A DNA stretch of 64,000 bases from Methylotenera versatilis 79 (GCF_000384375.1 NZ_ARVX01000001.1:2170001-2234000), one strand, 5' to 3'; shown: positions 19,022-28,326, numbered from the stretch's first letter. The notes: generated by a model not told the origin, from the letters alone. Program-made: numbers and translations.

Positions 19022-19965
19022 GATGTGATGCTTTCTGCATTCACTGCTTTTAAGTAGTTTTGTTGCATATTATTTTCCAGCAAGCCGAATCGACTAATCG
19101 AGATATCCGATTGCAACAGCCTGTTTAACAGCACGTGCCGCGGCATTAACGTTTCATCTAACTGCAAATTCGCTACGTTAGCAGCAATTTCTAAGGCGTT
19201 GGCAGCCGGCGTATTATCAATAAATGCGGCTAATTTAGTCGCATCTGCTATATGCACTAACTCAAACTCGATACGACTTAAATTTTCTGTAGCCGAGTTG
19301 TGTACAGATTGTTGTTGTAAGATTCTGCCGTTTTTCAATACCAACATTTCGGTGGAATAATCTTCTAGCTCAGCCAAAATATGGCTCGATACAATCAATG
19401 TCATGCCGCTATTTTTAAGCGCAATAAATACTTGGCTTAAGCTATGGCGTGCTTCAGGGTCTAGCCCAGAAGCGGGCTCATCTAATAACAATAAACTTGG
19501 CGAATGAATAATTGCCTGGCCGATGGCGACACGCTGCCGCTGTCCGCGTGATAAAACGCCAGCCGCACTATTCAGTTTATTGGTTAAATCCAGCTGCTCT
19601 GCAGTTTTATTCACTACTCTTGTGATGTTATCTGCCGTAACGCCTTGCGATGATGCCGCAAAAGTTAAACATTGACGCACACTTAACGCATCATAAAGCC
19701 CAAAATTATCGGACAGATAACCGATTTTGGCATGGCTCGCGCGTGGGTCGTCCAGCACATCCACGCCATTGAATAACACTTGACCTGATAATGGATAATC
19801 CAACGCAGCGATACAACGCAACAATGTCGATTTACCCGCGCCATTTGGCCCGACTAACGCGGTAATACTGCCGCTGATGATATCGACGTTAACGGAATCT
19901 AATGCACGTGTGCCTGGATACTCAAACGTGAGTTGTTTAACTTGGATTAAAGGCGCTGAGTACAT
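19018..19965 (-). CDS. ABC transporter ATP-binding protein
   Basis: 315-residue ATPase with Walker A GPNGAGKST (about 38-46), a Q-loop GYLSDNFGLYD, signature LSRGQRQRV (about 138), Walker B LLLLDEPASGLD (about 158) and H-loop SSHILAEL. The signature has SRGQ rather than SGGQ, as in many ABC-2 exporters with the CcmA-like ATPase type. The C-terminal 100 residues are an accessory domain. Substrate unknown; likely a one-way exporter with the 17660-19021 permease. Confidence 0.85.
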   Translation of the reverse strand: MYSAPLIQVKQLTFEYPGTRALDSVNVDIISGSITALVGPNGAGKSTLLRCIAALDYPLSGQVLFNGVDVLDDPRASHAKIGYLSDNFGLYDALSVRQCLTFAASSQGVTADNITRVVNKTAEQLDLTNKLNSAAGVLSRGQRQRVAIGQAIIHSPSLLLLDEPASGLDPEARHSLSQVFIALKNSGMTLIVSSHILAELEDYSTEMLVLKNGRILQQQSVHNSATENLSRIEFELVHIADATKLAAFIDNTPAANALEIAANVANLQLDETLMPRHVLLNRLLQSDISISRFGLLENNMQQNYLKAVNAESITS

Positions 19966-20103
19966 ATGAAAACCTACGATGTGCGATGTGGCATCATAGC
20001 GTTTTGATTGGCTAAAAAATAGTCTGTTTAATAGATTTAACTATTTGATTGATTCAACTATCGGATTGACTGCTTGGTGGATTGATTTAATTTGAATAAA
20101 AAA

Positions 20104-20133
20104 TAAAAAAGGCAACCTAAGTCGCCTTTTTTA
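20104..20133 (-). terminator. Terminator after rplI
   Basis: AAAAAAGGC...GCCTTTTTT stem (with an inner AC/GT pairing) 30 to 60 bases after the rplI stop on the minus strand, ending in six T. It isolates the ribosomal-protein operon from the ABC transporter genes. Confidence 0.85.
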
Positions 20134-20162
20134 TAACTACCAATACTTAATGAAGTTACGTC

Positions 20163-20615
20163 TTATGCAGCTTCACCAACAACAGTTACTGTGATATCCA
20201 CCACAACATCATGATGCAACGCAACAGTCACTGGATGATCACCAATGGTTTTTAATGGACCATTAGGCAAACGCACTTCTGATTTAACCACTTCAAAACC
20301 AGCAGCAACAAGGCCTTCAGCAATGTCACCGTTAGTCACAGAACCAAATAAACGACCATCAACACCAGCTTTTTGTGCCACTGTTAATACATAAGCCGCT
20401 AATTTTTCACCGCGAGCAGTTGCTGCAGTCAAAATATCCGCTTGTTGTTTTTCAAGTTCCGCACGACGAGCAGCAAATTCAGCTTTGTTGCTTTCTGTTG
20501 CGCGTTTTGCTTTGCCTTGAGGAATCAAAAAATTACGGCCAAAACCGTCTTTCACTTTAACGATATCACCCAATACGCCCAGATTTGCTACTTTTTCTAA
20601 TAAAATAATTTGCAT
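20163..20615 (-). CDS. rplI: 50S ribosomal protein L9
   Basis: The 150-residue protein begins [17 protein letters not shown] and has [13 protein letters not shown] (about 24-36), the L9 signature, then the long connecting helix and the C-terminal domain with [16 protein letters not shown]. It is last in the rpsF-priB-rpsR-rplI operon, with a strong ribosome site (AAGGAG) before its ATG. Confidence 0.97.
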   Translation of the reverse strand: MQIILLEKVANLGVLGDIVKVKDGFGRNFLIPQGKAKRATESNKAEFAARRAELEKQQADILTAATARGEKLAAYVLTVAQKAGVDGRLFGSVTNGDIAEGLVAAGFEVVKSEVRLPNGPLKTIGDHPVTVALHHDVVVDITVTVVGEAA

Positions 20616-20636
20616 AGTATTCTCCTTAAGCCCGAA

Positions 20637-20870
20637 TTAACCTGGGTGCTTGTCTGTGTACGGCATTAAAGCCAAGAAACGGGCGCGTTTAACAGCGCTG
20701 GTTAGTTGACGTTGGTATTTTGCTTTTGTACCCGTCATACGAGCTGGAATAATTTTTGCATTTTCTGAAACAAAATCTTTTAACAAATCAACATCTTTGT
20801 AATCAACTTCTTTGATGCCTTCTGCACTAAAACGGCAGTAACGGCGGCGTTTATACATTTCTCTTGCCAT
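20637..20870 (-). CDS. rpsR: 30S ribosomal protein S18
   Basis: 77 residues, basic, with the S18 core [19 protein letters not shown] and [14 protein letters not shown] at the C-terminus. S18 binds 16S rRNA as a dimer with S6, and in many bacteria the pair also represses the rpsF leader. The ribosome site TAGGAG precedes ATG at 20870. Confidence 0.96.
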   Translation of the reverse strand: MAREMYKRRRYCRFSAEGIKEVDYKDVDLLKDFVSENAKIIPARMTGTKAKYQRQLTSAVKRARFLALMPYTDKHPG

Positions 20871-20902
20871 GATCTAACTCCTAAAATTCTTTATACAGTC
20901 TG

Positions 20903-21205
20903 TTATTTAACAGCCTCTAATGGATTAATTTGTAACTGCTCAACATGAAGCACTAAATGGTTACTTTTTGCACTGCGCTTGGCCAAAAAACCTTTGACCT
21001 TAATTAAAGAGCCTTGCTGAATAGGGTGATTCGCTAAATTGCCCATGGCAACCGCATTCACTTCACATTCTACTTTTCTCTTTAATCCTGCTTCAATCTG
21101 TTCTGAAGCATGCTGTAATACAAAACTTAACAACGGAATGCCTGCTGGTGTGTAGCGTACTGGCTCTATGGAAAGCACCACACCGCTAATCACCAGCGTA
21201 TTCAA
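20903..21205 (-). CDS. priB: Primosomal replication protein N (PriB)
   Basis: Single-stranded DNA-binding OB-fold protein that helps PriA restart stalled forks. The 100-residue chain NTLVISGVVLSIEPVRYTPAGIPLLSFVLQH follows the PriB pattern (a TPAGIP-type loop then FVLQHAS). The only fitting start is TTG at 21205, three bases after the rpsF stop, without a clear ribosome site; translational coupling to rpsF would explain this. Position between rpsF and rpsR is the standard betaproteobacterial one. Confidence 0.93.
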   Translation of the reverse strand: MNTLVISGVVLSIEPVRYTPAGIPLLSFVLQHASEQIEAGLKRKVECEVNAVAMGNLANHPIQQGSLIKVKGFLAKRSAKSNHLVLHVEQLQINPLEAVK

Positions 21206-21208
21206 CGC

Positions 21209-21607
21209 TTAAGCTGCTGCAACCTCAGTTGCTGCTGGCGCTGGTGTCGCTACCGGTGCTGCATCACGCACTAACACTGATTTAGATTTTTCTTCCTTCA
21301 TCATTGGGCTAGGTGCAGTTGCTGCTGTTTTAGTGCTCATTGTTAAATGACGCAATACTGCATCGTTGAATTTAAAGCCATGCTCTAATTCTTCTAATAC
21401 AGTTAAGTTACATTCAATGTTCATTAAAACGTAATGTGCTTTGTGGATTTTTTGAATTGGGTAAGCCAATTGACGACGGCCCCAGTCTTCTAAACGGTGA
21501 ATCGCACCGCCGTTGCTGGTGATTAGCGCACGGTAACGCTCAATCATCGCTGGCACTTGCTCGCTTTGGTCCGGATGGACGATAAAAACTACTTCATAAT
21601 GTCGCAT
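21209..21607 (-). CDS. rpsF: 30S ribosomal protein S6
   Basis: 132 residues starting [21 protein letters not shown] with the core [22 protein letters not shown] that contacts S18. The last 30 residues are an Ala/Pro/Thr-rich tail ([16 protein letters not shown]), longer than the folded family core; such tails are common and poorly conserved. Ribosome site AAGGAG is seven bases before the ATG. First gene of the operon, behind a promoter and a leader hairpin. Confidence 0.97.
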   Translation of the reverse strand: MRHYEVVFIVHPDQSEQVPAMIERYRALITSNGGAIHRLEDWGRRQLAYPIQKIHKAHYVLMNIECNLTVLEELEHGFKFNDAVLRHLTMSTKTAATAPSPMMKEEKSKSVLVRDAAPVATPAPAATEVAAA

Positions 21608-21628
21608 GAAATCTCCTTGTGGTTTGCA

Positions 21629-21654
21629 GCCACCCGATATGCTGCCGGTGTGGC
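21629..21654 (-). promoter_or_regulatory. rpsF leader hairpin, candidate S6:S18 binding site
   Basis: On the minus strand GCCAC and GTGGC form the outer stem, with an unpaired A, then CCG and CGG pairing around a 9-base loop. S6:S18 recognises a CCG-containing bulged hairpin in rpsF leaders (described for proteobacteria and others). Placement 22 bases before the start codon and the CCG element fit; function is inferred. Confidence 0.55.
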
Positions 21655-21673
21655 AAGGGTTGAAAAGTACGCG

Positions 21674-21702
21674 ATTATAGTCAATTAAGCCTTAAGAATC
21701 AA
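21674..21702 (-). promoter_or_regulatory. rpsF operon promoter
   Basis: Minus-strand TTGATT and TATAAT separated by exactly 17 bases, about 70 bases before the rpsF start codon, so the leader hairpin at 21629-21654 would lie in the transcript. Confidence 0.75.
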
Positions 21703-21883
21703 ACATTATTCGGTTATTTAACGAGTTAACTTATTATTAAGCGCAATATATAGAGTATGTTTTAGCTTTAAACCATAGATTTAAAAATGTTTAAACGTTA
21801 ATTCACGCAGATAAATTCAGTTCTATATGCAACATTTAGCCATTATCGATGCCTAAATCACAACACATTAAAAGGCACTAAAT

Positions 21884-22519
21884 ATGTTAAAACAAGGCAT
21901 GTTAAAAGAAGGCGATTTAGAAACCCATCACATTCCAGTTACCTTTTCAGACAAAATTGCTTATGGCTTTACCAAAGCGATGCGTTTCTTCGCGGATACT
22001 TTTTTTAGCGGCCGCTATGGTCATCGCGCGGTTGTGTTAGAAACAATCGCTGGCGTTCCAGGTATGGTGGGCGGCACATTGCAGCACTTACACTCACTGC
22101 GTCGCATGCAATCAGATCACGGCTGGATACGCACACTATTAGATGAAGCCGAAAATGAGCGTATGCATTTGATGACCTTTATTGAAATCGCCAAACCGAA
22201 CGCTTTTGAGCGGCTATTAATCGTTATCGCACAAGGTATTTTCTATAACTGTTTCTTTTTGCTTTATATCATTTCGCCCAAAACCGCGCATCGCGTTGTC
22301 GGTTATTTTGAAGAGGAAGCCGTATTCAGCTACACCGAATACTTAGCTGGTGTAGATAGCGGCAAATATGAAAACGTGCCAGCGCCGCAATTAGCCATTG
22401 ATTATTGGCATCTAGCACCGGATGCAAGATTACGCGAAGTGATTATTGTCGTGCGTGCAGATGAAGCTGGGCATCGTGATGTGAATCATGATTTTGCCAA
22501 TCAATTAACTGCGGATTAA
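21884..22519 (+). CDS. aox: Alternative oxidase (cyanide-insensitive ubiquinol oxidase)
   Basis: Diiron ubiquinol oxidase that passes electrons to oxygen without pumping protons. The 211-residue protein carries all iron ligands: Glu in [10 protein letters not shown] (about 57), the ExxH of [10 protein letters not shown] (about 90), Glu in [13 protein letters not shown] (about 143) and the ExxH of [12 protein letters not shown] (about 195). Hydrophobic helices between them anchor it to the membrane. Length is shorter than plant enzymes, as usual for bacteria. Single gene; ribosome-like AAAGG lies upstream. No adjacent regulator. Its presence fits a branched respiratory chain with malate:quinone oxidoreductase. 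Confidence 0.94.
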   Translation: MLKQGMLKEGDLETHHIPVTFSDKIAYGFTKAMRFFADTFFSGRYGHRAVVLETIAGVPGMVGGTLQHLHSLRRMQSDHGWIRTLLDEAENERMHLMTFIEIAKPNAFERLLIVIAQGIFYNCFFLLYIISPKTAHRVVGYFEEEAVFSYTEYLAGVDSGKYENVPAPQLAIDYWHLAPDARLREVIIVVRADEAGHRDVNHDFANQLTAD

Positions 22520-22554
22520 ATAATTGAGATTTAATTGAATGGTGCTTAAATTGA

Positions 22555-22601
22555 GTTAACCAATATTTTCAAGTGATTTTCACCTAATATTTAAGGTTAA
22601 C
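22555..22601. repeat. Inverted repeat between aox and the SemiSWEET gene
   Basis: Arms GTTAACCAATATT and AATATT-taa-GGTTAAC surround a second small stem GTGA/TCAC. The genes converge here, so a two-way transcription end is plausible, though T-runs are absent. Confidence 0.5.
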
Positions 22602-22614
22602 TTAACAATATAAT

Positions 22615-22881
22615 CTATTGTTTTTGCTTATACTTTAATATTAAAATTACCATTGACAAACATAGTGTAATGGCATTAGCAATAATCACTGGCCAATCCT
22701 GTCTCAGCAAACCGTAAATAAGCCACATGGCAACACCGAATGTAAAAATGCTATACATCGGTAACGAAATACCTGATAAATCGCGCGTTTTGTAAGAGTG
22801 AATCGCTTGTGGAACAAAAGCAAAAGTGGTTGAAAATGCTGCAAAAGCACCGATTATTGGCGTCAAATCAGAAGTTAACAT
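22615..22881 (-). CDS. SemiSWEET-family (PQ-loop) membrane transporter
   Basis: 88 residues with three membrane spans, the size of a bacterial SemiSWEET half-transporter. The first span contains FAFVPQAIHSYKTRD with the PQ motif, followed by SLPMYSIFTFGVAMWLIYG with the conserved W/Y-type residues. Such proteins dimerise and move small sugars; the substrate here is unknown. It stands between the aox and uvrB genes and may be read separately. Confidence 0.85.
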   Translation of the reverse strand: MLTSDLTPIIGAFAAFSTTFAFVPQAIHSYKTRDLSGISLPMYSIFTFGVAMWLIYGLLRQDWPVIIANAITLCLSMVILILKYKQKQ

Positions 22882-22954
22882 GATAAATTACTTTAAAAAT
22901 ATTTCTTAATTGACTAAATTATAAGAGTTAACTATTTAATAATGCAGTAGTAAA

Positions 22955-24988
22955 TCAAGTTAAATCTGGCATGTCTGCGCCAAATACTTTGATTTTTAGT
23001 TTTTTCAACTGATCTCTAAAATCAGCTGCTTTCTCAAACTCCAAGTTCTTAGCGGCATCATGCATGCATTTTTCTAACCGCTTCATTTCTTTGGCTAATT
23101 GCTTTTCACTTAATGACTCATAATTGGCTTGATCTTGCGCCGCTTTACGTTCACGTTGCGCCTCATCTTTGTCATAAACGCCATCAATCATATCTTTGAT
23201 GCTCTTAGTGATACCTTTTGGCACGATGCCATTGGCTTCGTTAAAAGCCATCTGTACACCGCGCCTGCGCTCAGTTTCATCCATTGCGGCCTTCATGCTG
23301 CGGGTGATTTTATTGGCATAGAAAATCACTTTGCCGTTTAAGTTACGCGCGGCGCGGCCAGATGTTTGAATCAAGCTGCGTTCTGAGCGCAAAAAGCCCT
23401 CTTTGTCCGCGTCCAGCACTGCAACTAGCGATACTTCTGGAATATCCAAACCTTCACGCAGCAAGTTAATGCCGACCAGCACGTCAAATTCGCCTAAACG
23501 CAAATCGCGGATAATCTCTACACGCTCAACCGTATCAATATCGCTGTGCAAATAGCGCACTTTTACACCGTGCTCGTTCAAATAATCGGTCAAATCTTCC
23601 GCCATACGCTTGGTTAAAGTGGTTGCCAGCACGCGCTCTTTCACGGCAACACGTAGTTTGATTTCGCCTAATAAATCATCCACTTGCGTATCTGCTGGTT
23701 TCACAATGATTTCCGGGTCAACCAAGCCAGTTGGCCGCGCAATCATTTCCACAACTTGTTGCTGATGATTTTTTTCGTATTCGGCAGGCGTAGCTGAAAC
23801 AAATACGCATTGGCGCATAATGCGCTCAAACTCTTCAAATTTAAGCGGGCGATTATCCAAAGCAGATGGCAATCTGAAACCATAATCCACCAGATTGGTT
23901 TTACGCGAACGGTCGCCCAAAAACATGCCGCCCACTTGCGGCACGGTTACATGGCTTTCATCGATAATCATCAGCGCATCATCTGGCAGATAATCAATTA
24001 ATGTCGGCGGCGGATCGCCTGGATTGCGGCCTGATAAGTGGCGCGAATAATTTTCAATGCCTTTACAAAAGCCGATTTCGTTAAGCATTTCCAAGTCAAA
24101 TCGCGTACGTTGCTCGATGCGTTGCGCTTCAACCAACTTGCCTTCTTTAATGTAAAAAGCCACGCGATCAACCAGCTCTTTTTTGATTTTTTCCATCGCT
24201 TTAACGGTAGTTGAACGTGGCGTTACATAATGGCTGGACGGATAAATAGTGAAACGCTGAATCTTATTAAAAACTTGGCCTGTTAACGGGTCAAATAAAG
24301 TAATTGTTTCGATTTCATCGTCAAACAAACTCACGCGTACGGCGGTTTCGTTGTTTTCCGCAGGAAAGATATCAATCACATCGCCACGTACTCTGAAACA
24401 GCCACGGCTAAAATCGAAGTCATTGCGGTCATATTGCATGCCGATTAAGCGGTCTATTGCGTCTCTTTGGCTGAGTTTTTCGCCCTGCTTTATATGCAAT
24501 ACCATGCCGTGATAATCTGACGGATCACCAATACCGTATATCGCCGAAACGGTGGCGACAATAATACTGTCTTCGCGCTCTAATAAAGCTTTGGTGGCAG
24601 ATAAACGCATCTGCTCAATATGCTCATTGATGCTGGAATCTTTTTCAATAAATAGATCACGCGATGGCACATACGCTTCTGGCTGGTAATAATCATAATA
24701 GCTGACAAAATACTCAACCGAATTATTCGGAAAAAACTCGCGAAACTCGCTGTATAACTGAGCTGCCAAGGTTTTGTTTGGCGCCATCACAATCGCTGGG
24801 CGACCAAGCCGCGCAATCACATTGGCCATTGTATAAGTCTTGCCAGAACCGGTCACGCCAAGCAGCGTTTGAAATTTTAGGCCGTCCTCTATACCTTGCG
24901 TAAGCTTGTCGATGGCTTGAGGCTGATCGCCCGCTGGCGGAAAAGGCTGATGTAATTGATATTTGCTATTGGGAAATGTAACGAACAC
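22955..24988 (-). CDS. uvrB: Excinuclease ABC subunit B
   Basis: Damage-verification helicase of nucleotide excision repair. The 677-residue protein has Walker [11 protein letters not shown] (about 44), the beta-hairpin [12 protein letters not shown] (about 97), the DEAD-type box DESHVT (about 343), helicase motif RAARN and a C-terminal UVR domain. Start is GTG at 24988 ([10 protein letters not shown]...). No LexA-like CTGT-N8-ACAG box was seen upstream, so SOS control is not evident from sequence. Confidence 0.98.
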   Translation of the reverse strand: MFVTFPNSKYQLHQPFPPAGDQPQAIDKLTQGIEDGLKFQTLLGVTGSGKTYTMANVIARLGRPAIVMAPNKTLAAQLYSEFREFFPNNSVEYFVSYYDYYQPEAYVPSRDLFIEKDSSINEHIEQMRLSATKALLEREDSIIVATVSAIYGIGDPSDYHGMVLHIKQGEKLSQRDAIDRLIGMQYDRNDFDFSRGCFRVRGDVIDIFPAENNETAVRVSLFDDEIETITLFDPLTGQVFNKIQRFTIYPSSHYVTPRSTTVKAMEKIKKELVDRVAFYIKEGKLVEAQRIEQRTRFDLEMLNEIGFCKGIENYSRHLSGRNPGDPPPTLIDYLPDDALMIIDESHVTVPQVGGMFLGDRSRKTNLVDYGFRLPSALDNRPLKFEEFERIMRQCVFVSATPAEYEKNHQQQVVEMIARPTGLVDPEIIVKPADTQVDDLLGEIKLRVAVKERVLATTLTKRMAEDLTDYLNEHGVKVRYLHSDIDTVERVEIIRDLRLGEFDVLVGINLLREGLDIPEVSLVAVLDADKEGFLRSERSLIQTSGRAARNLNGKVIFYANKITRSMKAAMDETERRRGVQMAFNEANGIVPKGITKSIKDMIDGVYDKDEAQRERKAAQDQANYESLSEKQLAKEMKRLEKCMHDAAKNLEFEKAADFRDQLKKLKIKVFGADMPDLT

Positions 24989-25228
24989 GCGTTTATACCT
25001 AAGCTAATGTGAAAATTTTGACCCTAATTCTAGCAGTTTTGCATCTAAAAGCGCTTATTTTCATTACAAGCTATATGTTATGAATTTTTAGAGCCATTTT
25101 GAGCAATCATGATGTGTAACGAACTTATATTCAATAATTGCAGTCTTTTATATCAGAATAAATCTTTAATAATTAATATAAAACTTACATTTTATAAATC
25201 GTTTATAAATCTTACTTTGGGGATTTAC

Positions 25229-26257
25229 ATGCCTGTTTTAATGTTACGCACTTTAGTGTGTTCAATCGCAATGCTTGTAGCAGCTCAGCCTGTTTTTGCC
25301 TTTGAAACAGCCAAAATGATGGAAGCTTTTTTAGGCGTGGTGATGGTGCGCGGTTACAACCAAACAGGTGGTTTGGCGTATGGTTCTGGCGTAGTAGTTG
25401 GCGAGAATAAAGTGTTAACTAATTGCCACGTATTACGCACCACGAAACAACCTTGGGTCTCGCGCGGCGAAGATACTTACCCCATTACCAGCGTAAAAGC
25501 AGATGCATGGCACGATTTATGTTTGGTTTCCACTTTTTCAATGCCGCTTAAGCCAGTCACATTGGGCAAAAGCACTGACCTCAAACGCGGACAAGAGGTT
25601 GCGGCAATCGGCCACTCTAATGGCGTGCCCGCCCCGATTACCTCTAGCGGCAATGTCAAAGCGTTGTTTGATGCAGATAATGGCAAGATCATTCGCAGCA
25701 CTGCAAGATTTACAATGGGTGCAAGCGGCAGCGGTTTATTTGATATGCAAGGCCATTTAGTCGGCATTAATACCTTTAAAACTGCAGGTTCTGGCGGCAG
25801 TATTCATTATGCATTGCCGATTGAATGGTTAGAAAAGTTAGAAAAAGAGCCTGAAACCACTGTTTTCCCTGTTGTGGGAAAAGCTTTATGGGAAGAAGAT
25901 GAAGCTAAAAAACCATTTTATATGCAAGCTGCTGTGCCAGAATCGCGCGAGGACTGGCCAAAGTTAGCACAAGTAGCTGAAAATTGGACGCAAGCGGAAC
26001 CAAAAAATGCTGAAGCTTGGTATGCGCTAGGTTTGGCGAACGAAAACTTGGCCAAAGCAGATCTAGCGCAACAAGCGTATCAACAAGCAGTGAATCTGGA
26101 TAAAGGTCATTTTGACGCGTTGATACACTTGGGAACGATTGCGAAAAACAAAGGCGATACCAGCGCAATGCACCGCATTCAAGTCTCTTTGAATGATATA
26201 GACAAAGATTTAGGCGCGGAATATTCTGAGATGATGGGTTGTGGCAAAGGGTGCTAA
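25229..26257 (+). CDS. Secreted trypsin-like serine protease with C-terminal TPR repeats
   Basis: From ATG at 25229 (GGGG ribosome-type sequence six bases upstream) the protein is 342 residues and begins with a signal peptide (MPVLMLRTLVCSIAMLVAAQ, cleaved about VFA-FE). A longer frame from 25109 would bury that signal and is rejected. The chymotrypsin-fold triad is visible: His in TNCHVLR (about 65), Asp in WHDLCLV (about 95), Ser in MGASGSGLFD (about 168). The last 110 residues contain TPR-like repeats (NAEAWYALGLANENLAKADL, then HFDALIHLG). Periplasmic protease role is inferred; target unknown. Ends with a Cys-rich GCGKGC tail. A strong terminator follows. Confidence 0.85.
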   Translation: MPVLMLRTLVCSIAMLVAAQPVFAFETAKMMEAFLGVVMVRGYNQTGGLAYGSGVVVGENKVLTNCHVLRTTKQPWVSRGEDTYPITSVKADAWHDLCLVSTFSMPLKPVTLGKSTDLKRGQEVAAIGHSNGVPAPITSSGNVKALFDADNGKIIRSTARFTMGASGSGLFDMQGHLVGINTFKTAGSGGSIHYALPIEWLEKLEKEPETTVFPVVGKALWEEDEAKKPFYMQAAVPESREDWPKLAQVAENWTQAEPKNAEAWYALGLANENLAKADLAQQAYQQAVNLDKGHFDALIHLGTIAKNKGDTSAMHRIQVSLNDIDKDLGAEYSEMMGCGKGC

Positions 26258-26336
26258 GCAGCCAATTTACTTATAGAAGTAATTAACCCAATATCTTGCT
26301 GATTTAACTGTCTAATTAAAACCGCAAGTTAACCTG

Positions 26337-26368
26337 AAAAAAGACCGAAAAATGCGGTCTTTTTTTAT
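26337..26368 (+). terminator. Terminator after the protease gene
   Basis: Stem AGACCG/CGGTCT around a 7-base loop with A6 before and T7 after, about 80 bases after the stop. Confidence 0.88.
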
Positions 26369-26483
26369 TTAAATGCAGCTTATTTAGGATGATTCCTTAA
26401 TCCTGTATTTATGCGTAAAATAGCGCCTATTTAATCGTACACATTTAATCGTTCTAGTTAATCCGTTTTAAGGAAAGCGCATT

Positions 26484-27710
26484 TTGACCGACTCATCTTC
26501 ACAGCTTTTGCCAACACAAATATTATCGCAACGTGTTCAAAGCATCAAAGAATCCCCTACCCTTGCTATTACTGCCAAAGCAGGCAAATACAAATCTGAA
26601 GGTCGGCCAATTATCGGTTTAGCCGCTGGCGAACCAGATTTTGATACGCCGCAGCATATTAAAGATGCTGCGATTGCGGCGATTAATGCGGGTTATACCA
26701 AATACACGCCTGTGAGCGGAATCCCTGCTTTAAAAAAAGCCATTGTGAATAAGTTTAAAACTGAAAACGGTTTTGATTACGCAGTAAACGAAGTAATCGT
26801 TGGCGTTGGCGGCAAACAAACCATTTTCAATCTCTGTTTAGCGGTGCTGAATAAAGGTGATGAAGTCATCGTGCCTGCGCCTTATTGGGTGAGCTACGCA
26901 GATATTGCTTTGGTGGCGGAAGCCGTGCCCGTGATTATTGAATGCGGTATTGAGCAAGGTTTTAAATTATTGCCAGCACAATTAGAAGCGGCGATTACGC
27001 CTAAAACTAAATTGGTGATGTTCAATTCACCATCCAATCCAACTGGCGCGGTTTACAATTTAGAAGAGCTAAAAGCGCTGGGCGAAGTGTTATTAAAACA
27101 TCCGCACGTATTAGTTGCCACAGACGATATGTATGAACACGTGAATCTCACGGGCGATAAGTTCTACAATATATTAAACGCTACGCCTGCCTTAAAAGCG
27201 CGTTGCATCGTGTTAAATGGCGTTTCTAAAGCTTATTCGATGACAGGTTGGCGCATTGGTTACGCGGCTGGCCCTGCTTACATTATCAAAGCGATGGAAA
27301 TATTACAAAGCCAATCGACCAGCAACGCGACTTCTATCTCGCAATATGCGGCAGAAGCTGCATTAAGTGGCTCGCAAGATTGCATCAAACCAATGGTGAC
27401 AGCATTTAAAGAGCGTCACAAATATGTTGTAGACCGTTTTAACGCTATGCCTGGTATCAGTTGTTTGATGGCTGGCGGCGCGTTTTACGCCTTTCCCGAT
27501 GCACGCGCAGCGATTGCCAGTTTGCATAAAGCAGGCAAAATCAGCGTTGCAACCGATATGGCTTTTGCAGAATATTTGCTGGAAAAATTCGATGTCGCTG
27601 TGGTGCCAGGTTCTGCATTTGGTGCAGAAGGCTATTTCCGCATTTCGTTTGCAACCAGCATGGATAATTTACGTAACGCGTTGGATAGGATTGAAAAAGC
27701 GCTGGTTTAA
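26484..27710 (+). CDS. Pyridoxal-phosphate aminotransferase (class I, aspartate aminotransferase-like)
   Basis: 408-residue class I/II aminotransferase. PSNPTGAVY (about 180), the internal-aldimine lysine in NGVSKAYSMTGWRIGY (about 248) and FRISFATS at the C-terminus (substrate-carboxylate arginine) are all present and spaced as in the I-beta aspartate aminotransferases of many bacteria. Start is TTG at 26484 with AAGGA nine bases upstream; no better ATG is in frame nearby. Single gene between two strong terminators. Substrate range (aspartate versus tyrosine or methionine) is not decidable here. Confidence 0.88.
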   Translation: MTDSSSQLLPTQILSQRVQSIKESPTLAITAKAGKYKSEGRPIIGLAAGEPDFDTPQHIKDAAIAAINAGYTKYTPVSGIPALKKAIVNKFKTENGFDYAVNEVIVGVGGKQTIFNLCLAVLNKGDEVIVPAPYWVSYADIALVAEAVPVIIECGIEQGFKLLPAQLEAAITPKTKLVMFNSPSNPTGAVYNLEELKALGEVLLKHPHVLVATDDMYEHVNLTGDKFYNILNATPALKARCIVLNGVSKAYSMTGWRIGYAAGPAYIIKAMEILQSQSTSNATSISQYAAEAALSGSQDCIKPMVTAFKERHKYVVDRFNAMPGISCLMAGGAFYAFPDARAAIASLHKAGKISVATDMAFAEYLLEKFDVAVVPGSAFGAEGYFRISFATSMDNLRNALDRIEKALV

Positions 27711-27799
27711 TGACTGGCTTAAACGGATTTTACTGCTTTTTATTGGTTAACTAAGCCTGAGTTAACAACAAGTTAACACTAAAATATCCTCAAAAAAAT

Positions 27800-27827
27800 A
27801 AAAAAGACCTGTTAAAAGGTCTTTTTA
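27800..27827. terminator. Bidirectional terminator between the aminotransferase and DUF421 genes
   Basis: AAAAAGACCT/AGGTCTTTTT with a 6-base loop forms a perfect 10-base stem usable on both strands. Confidence 0.9.
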
Positions 27828-27855
27828 TTGCCTTGCAACATGGCCATAATTTTCA

Positions 27856-28326
27856 CTAGTTTTTATCGTAACCTTGCACAGTCACGGTGCCATTATTTTC
27901 CAATATCGCCAACTTAACGTCTTTAATCGCAAAATAACCAGATTGGCGCAAAGTTGAATCTAACTCTTGTCGCGTTAATTTCGCGTCATTCATCACATCG
28001 TCAAACAGTTTTCCTTGGTGAATGATGACTTGCGGCCTGCCCTCAATAATCGCTTCCAGTTTTTTACTTTTAAACGTAATCAAACCGACTAAGTAATTCA
28101 CTATAACCAATGTTGTGGCCGATATCATGCCGCCAATTAGCGAGTTATCACCCGCGTTCATCGAGTTTTGCACCGCATTGGATAAGATGAGCAATAGCAC
28201 TAAATCAAACGGTGAAAGCTGACCGATTTGTCGCTTGCCGGTTACGCGTAGCAAAATAATCAAAAACAAATAAATCACTAAACCTCTAACGACCAATTCC
28301 CACCAAGGTACCGAAATATCAAACAT
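27856..28326 (-). CDS. DUF421 family membrane protein (YetF-like)
   Basis: 156 residues: three N-terminal membrane spans (about 8-30, 38-58, 62-85) followed by a soluble domain of about 70 residues with KLTRQELDSTLRQSGYFAIK and DVKLAILENNGTVTV, the YcaP/YetF-type DUF421 pattern. The N-terminal KRQIGQLSPFDLVLLLILSN segment is well conserved in the family. Function unknown, described for spore-related or stress proteins in Bacillus. Single gene. Confidence 0.85.
   Translation of the reverse strand: MFDISVPWWELVVRGLVIYLFLIILLRVTGKRQIGQLSPFDLVLLLILSNAVQNSMNAGDNSLIGGMISATTLVIVNYLVGLITFKSKKLEAIIEGRPQVIIHQGKLFDDVMNDAKLTRQELDSTLRQSGYFAIKDVKLAILENNGTVTVQGYDKN

Noticed and set aside
21720-21883. NsrR-type site upstream of the alternative oxidase gene
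   Set aside because: Expected dyad was not found; only loose AT-rich matches.
24989-25108. LexA (SOS) box upstream of uvrB
   Set aside because: No CTGT-N8-ACAG-type site was found, so SOS control could not be supported from sequence.
25503-25767. Frames on both strands inside the protease gene
   Set aside because: They overlap the catalytic domain of the trypsin-like protease in other frames; no independent support.
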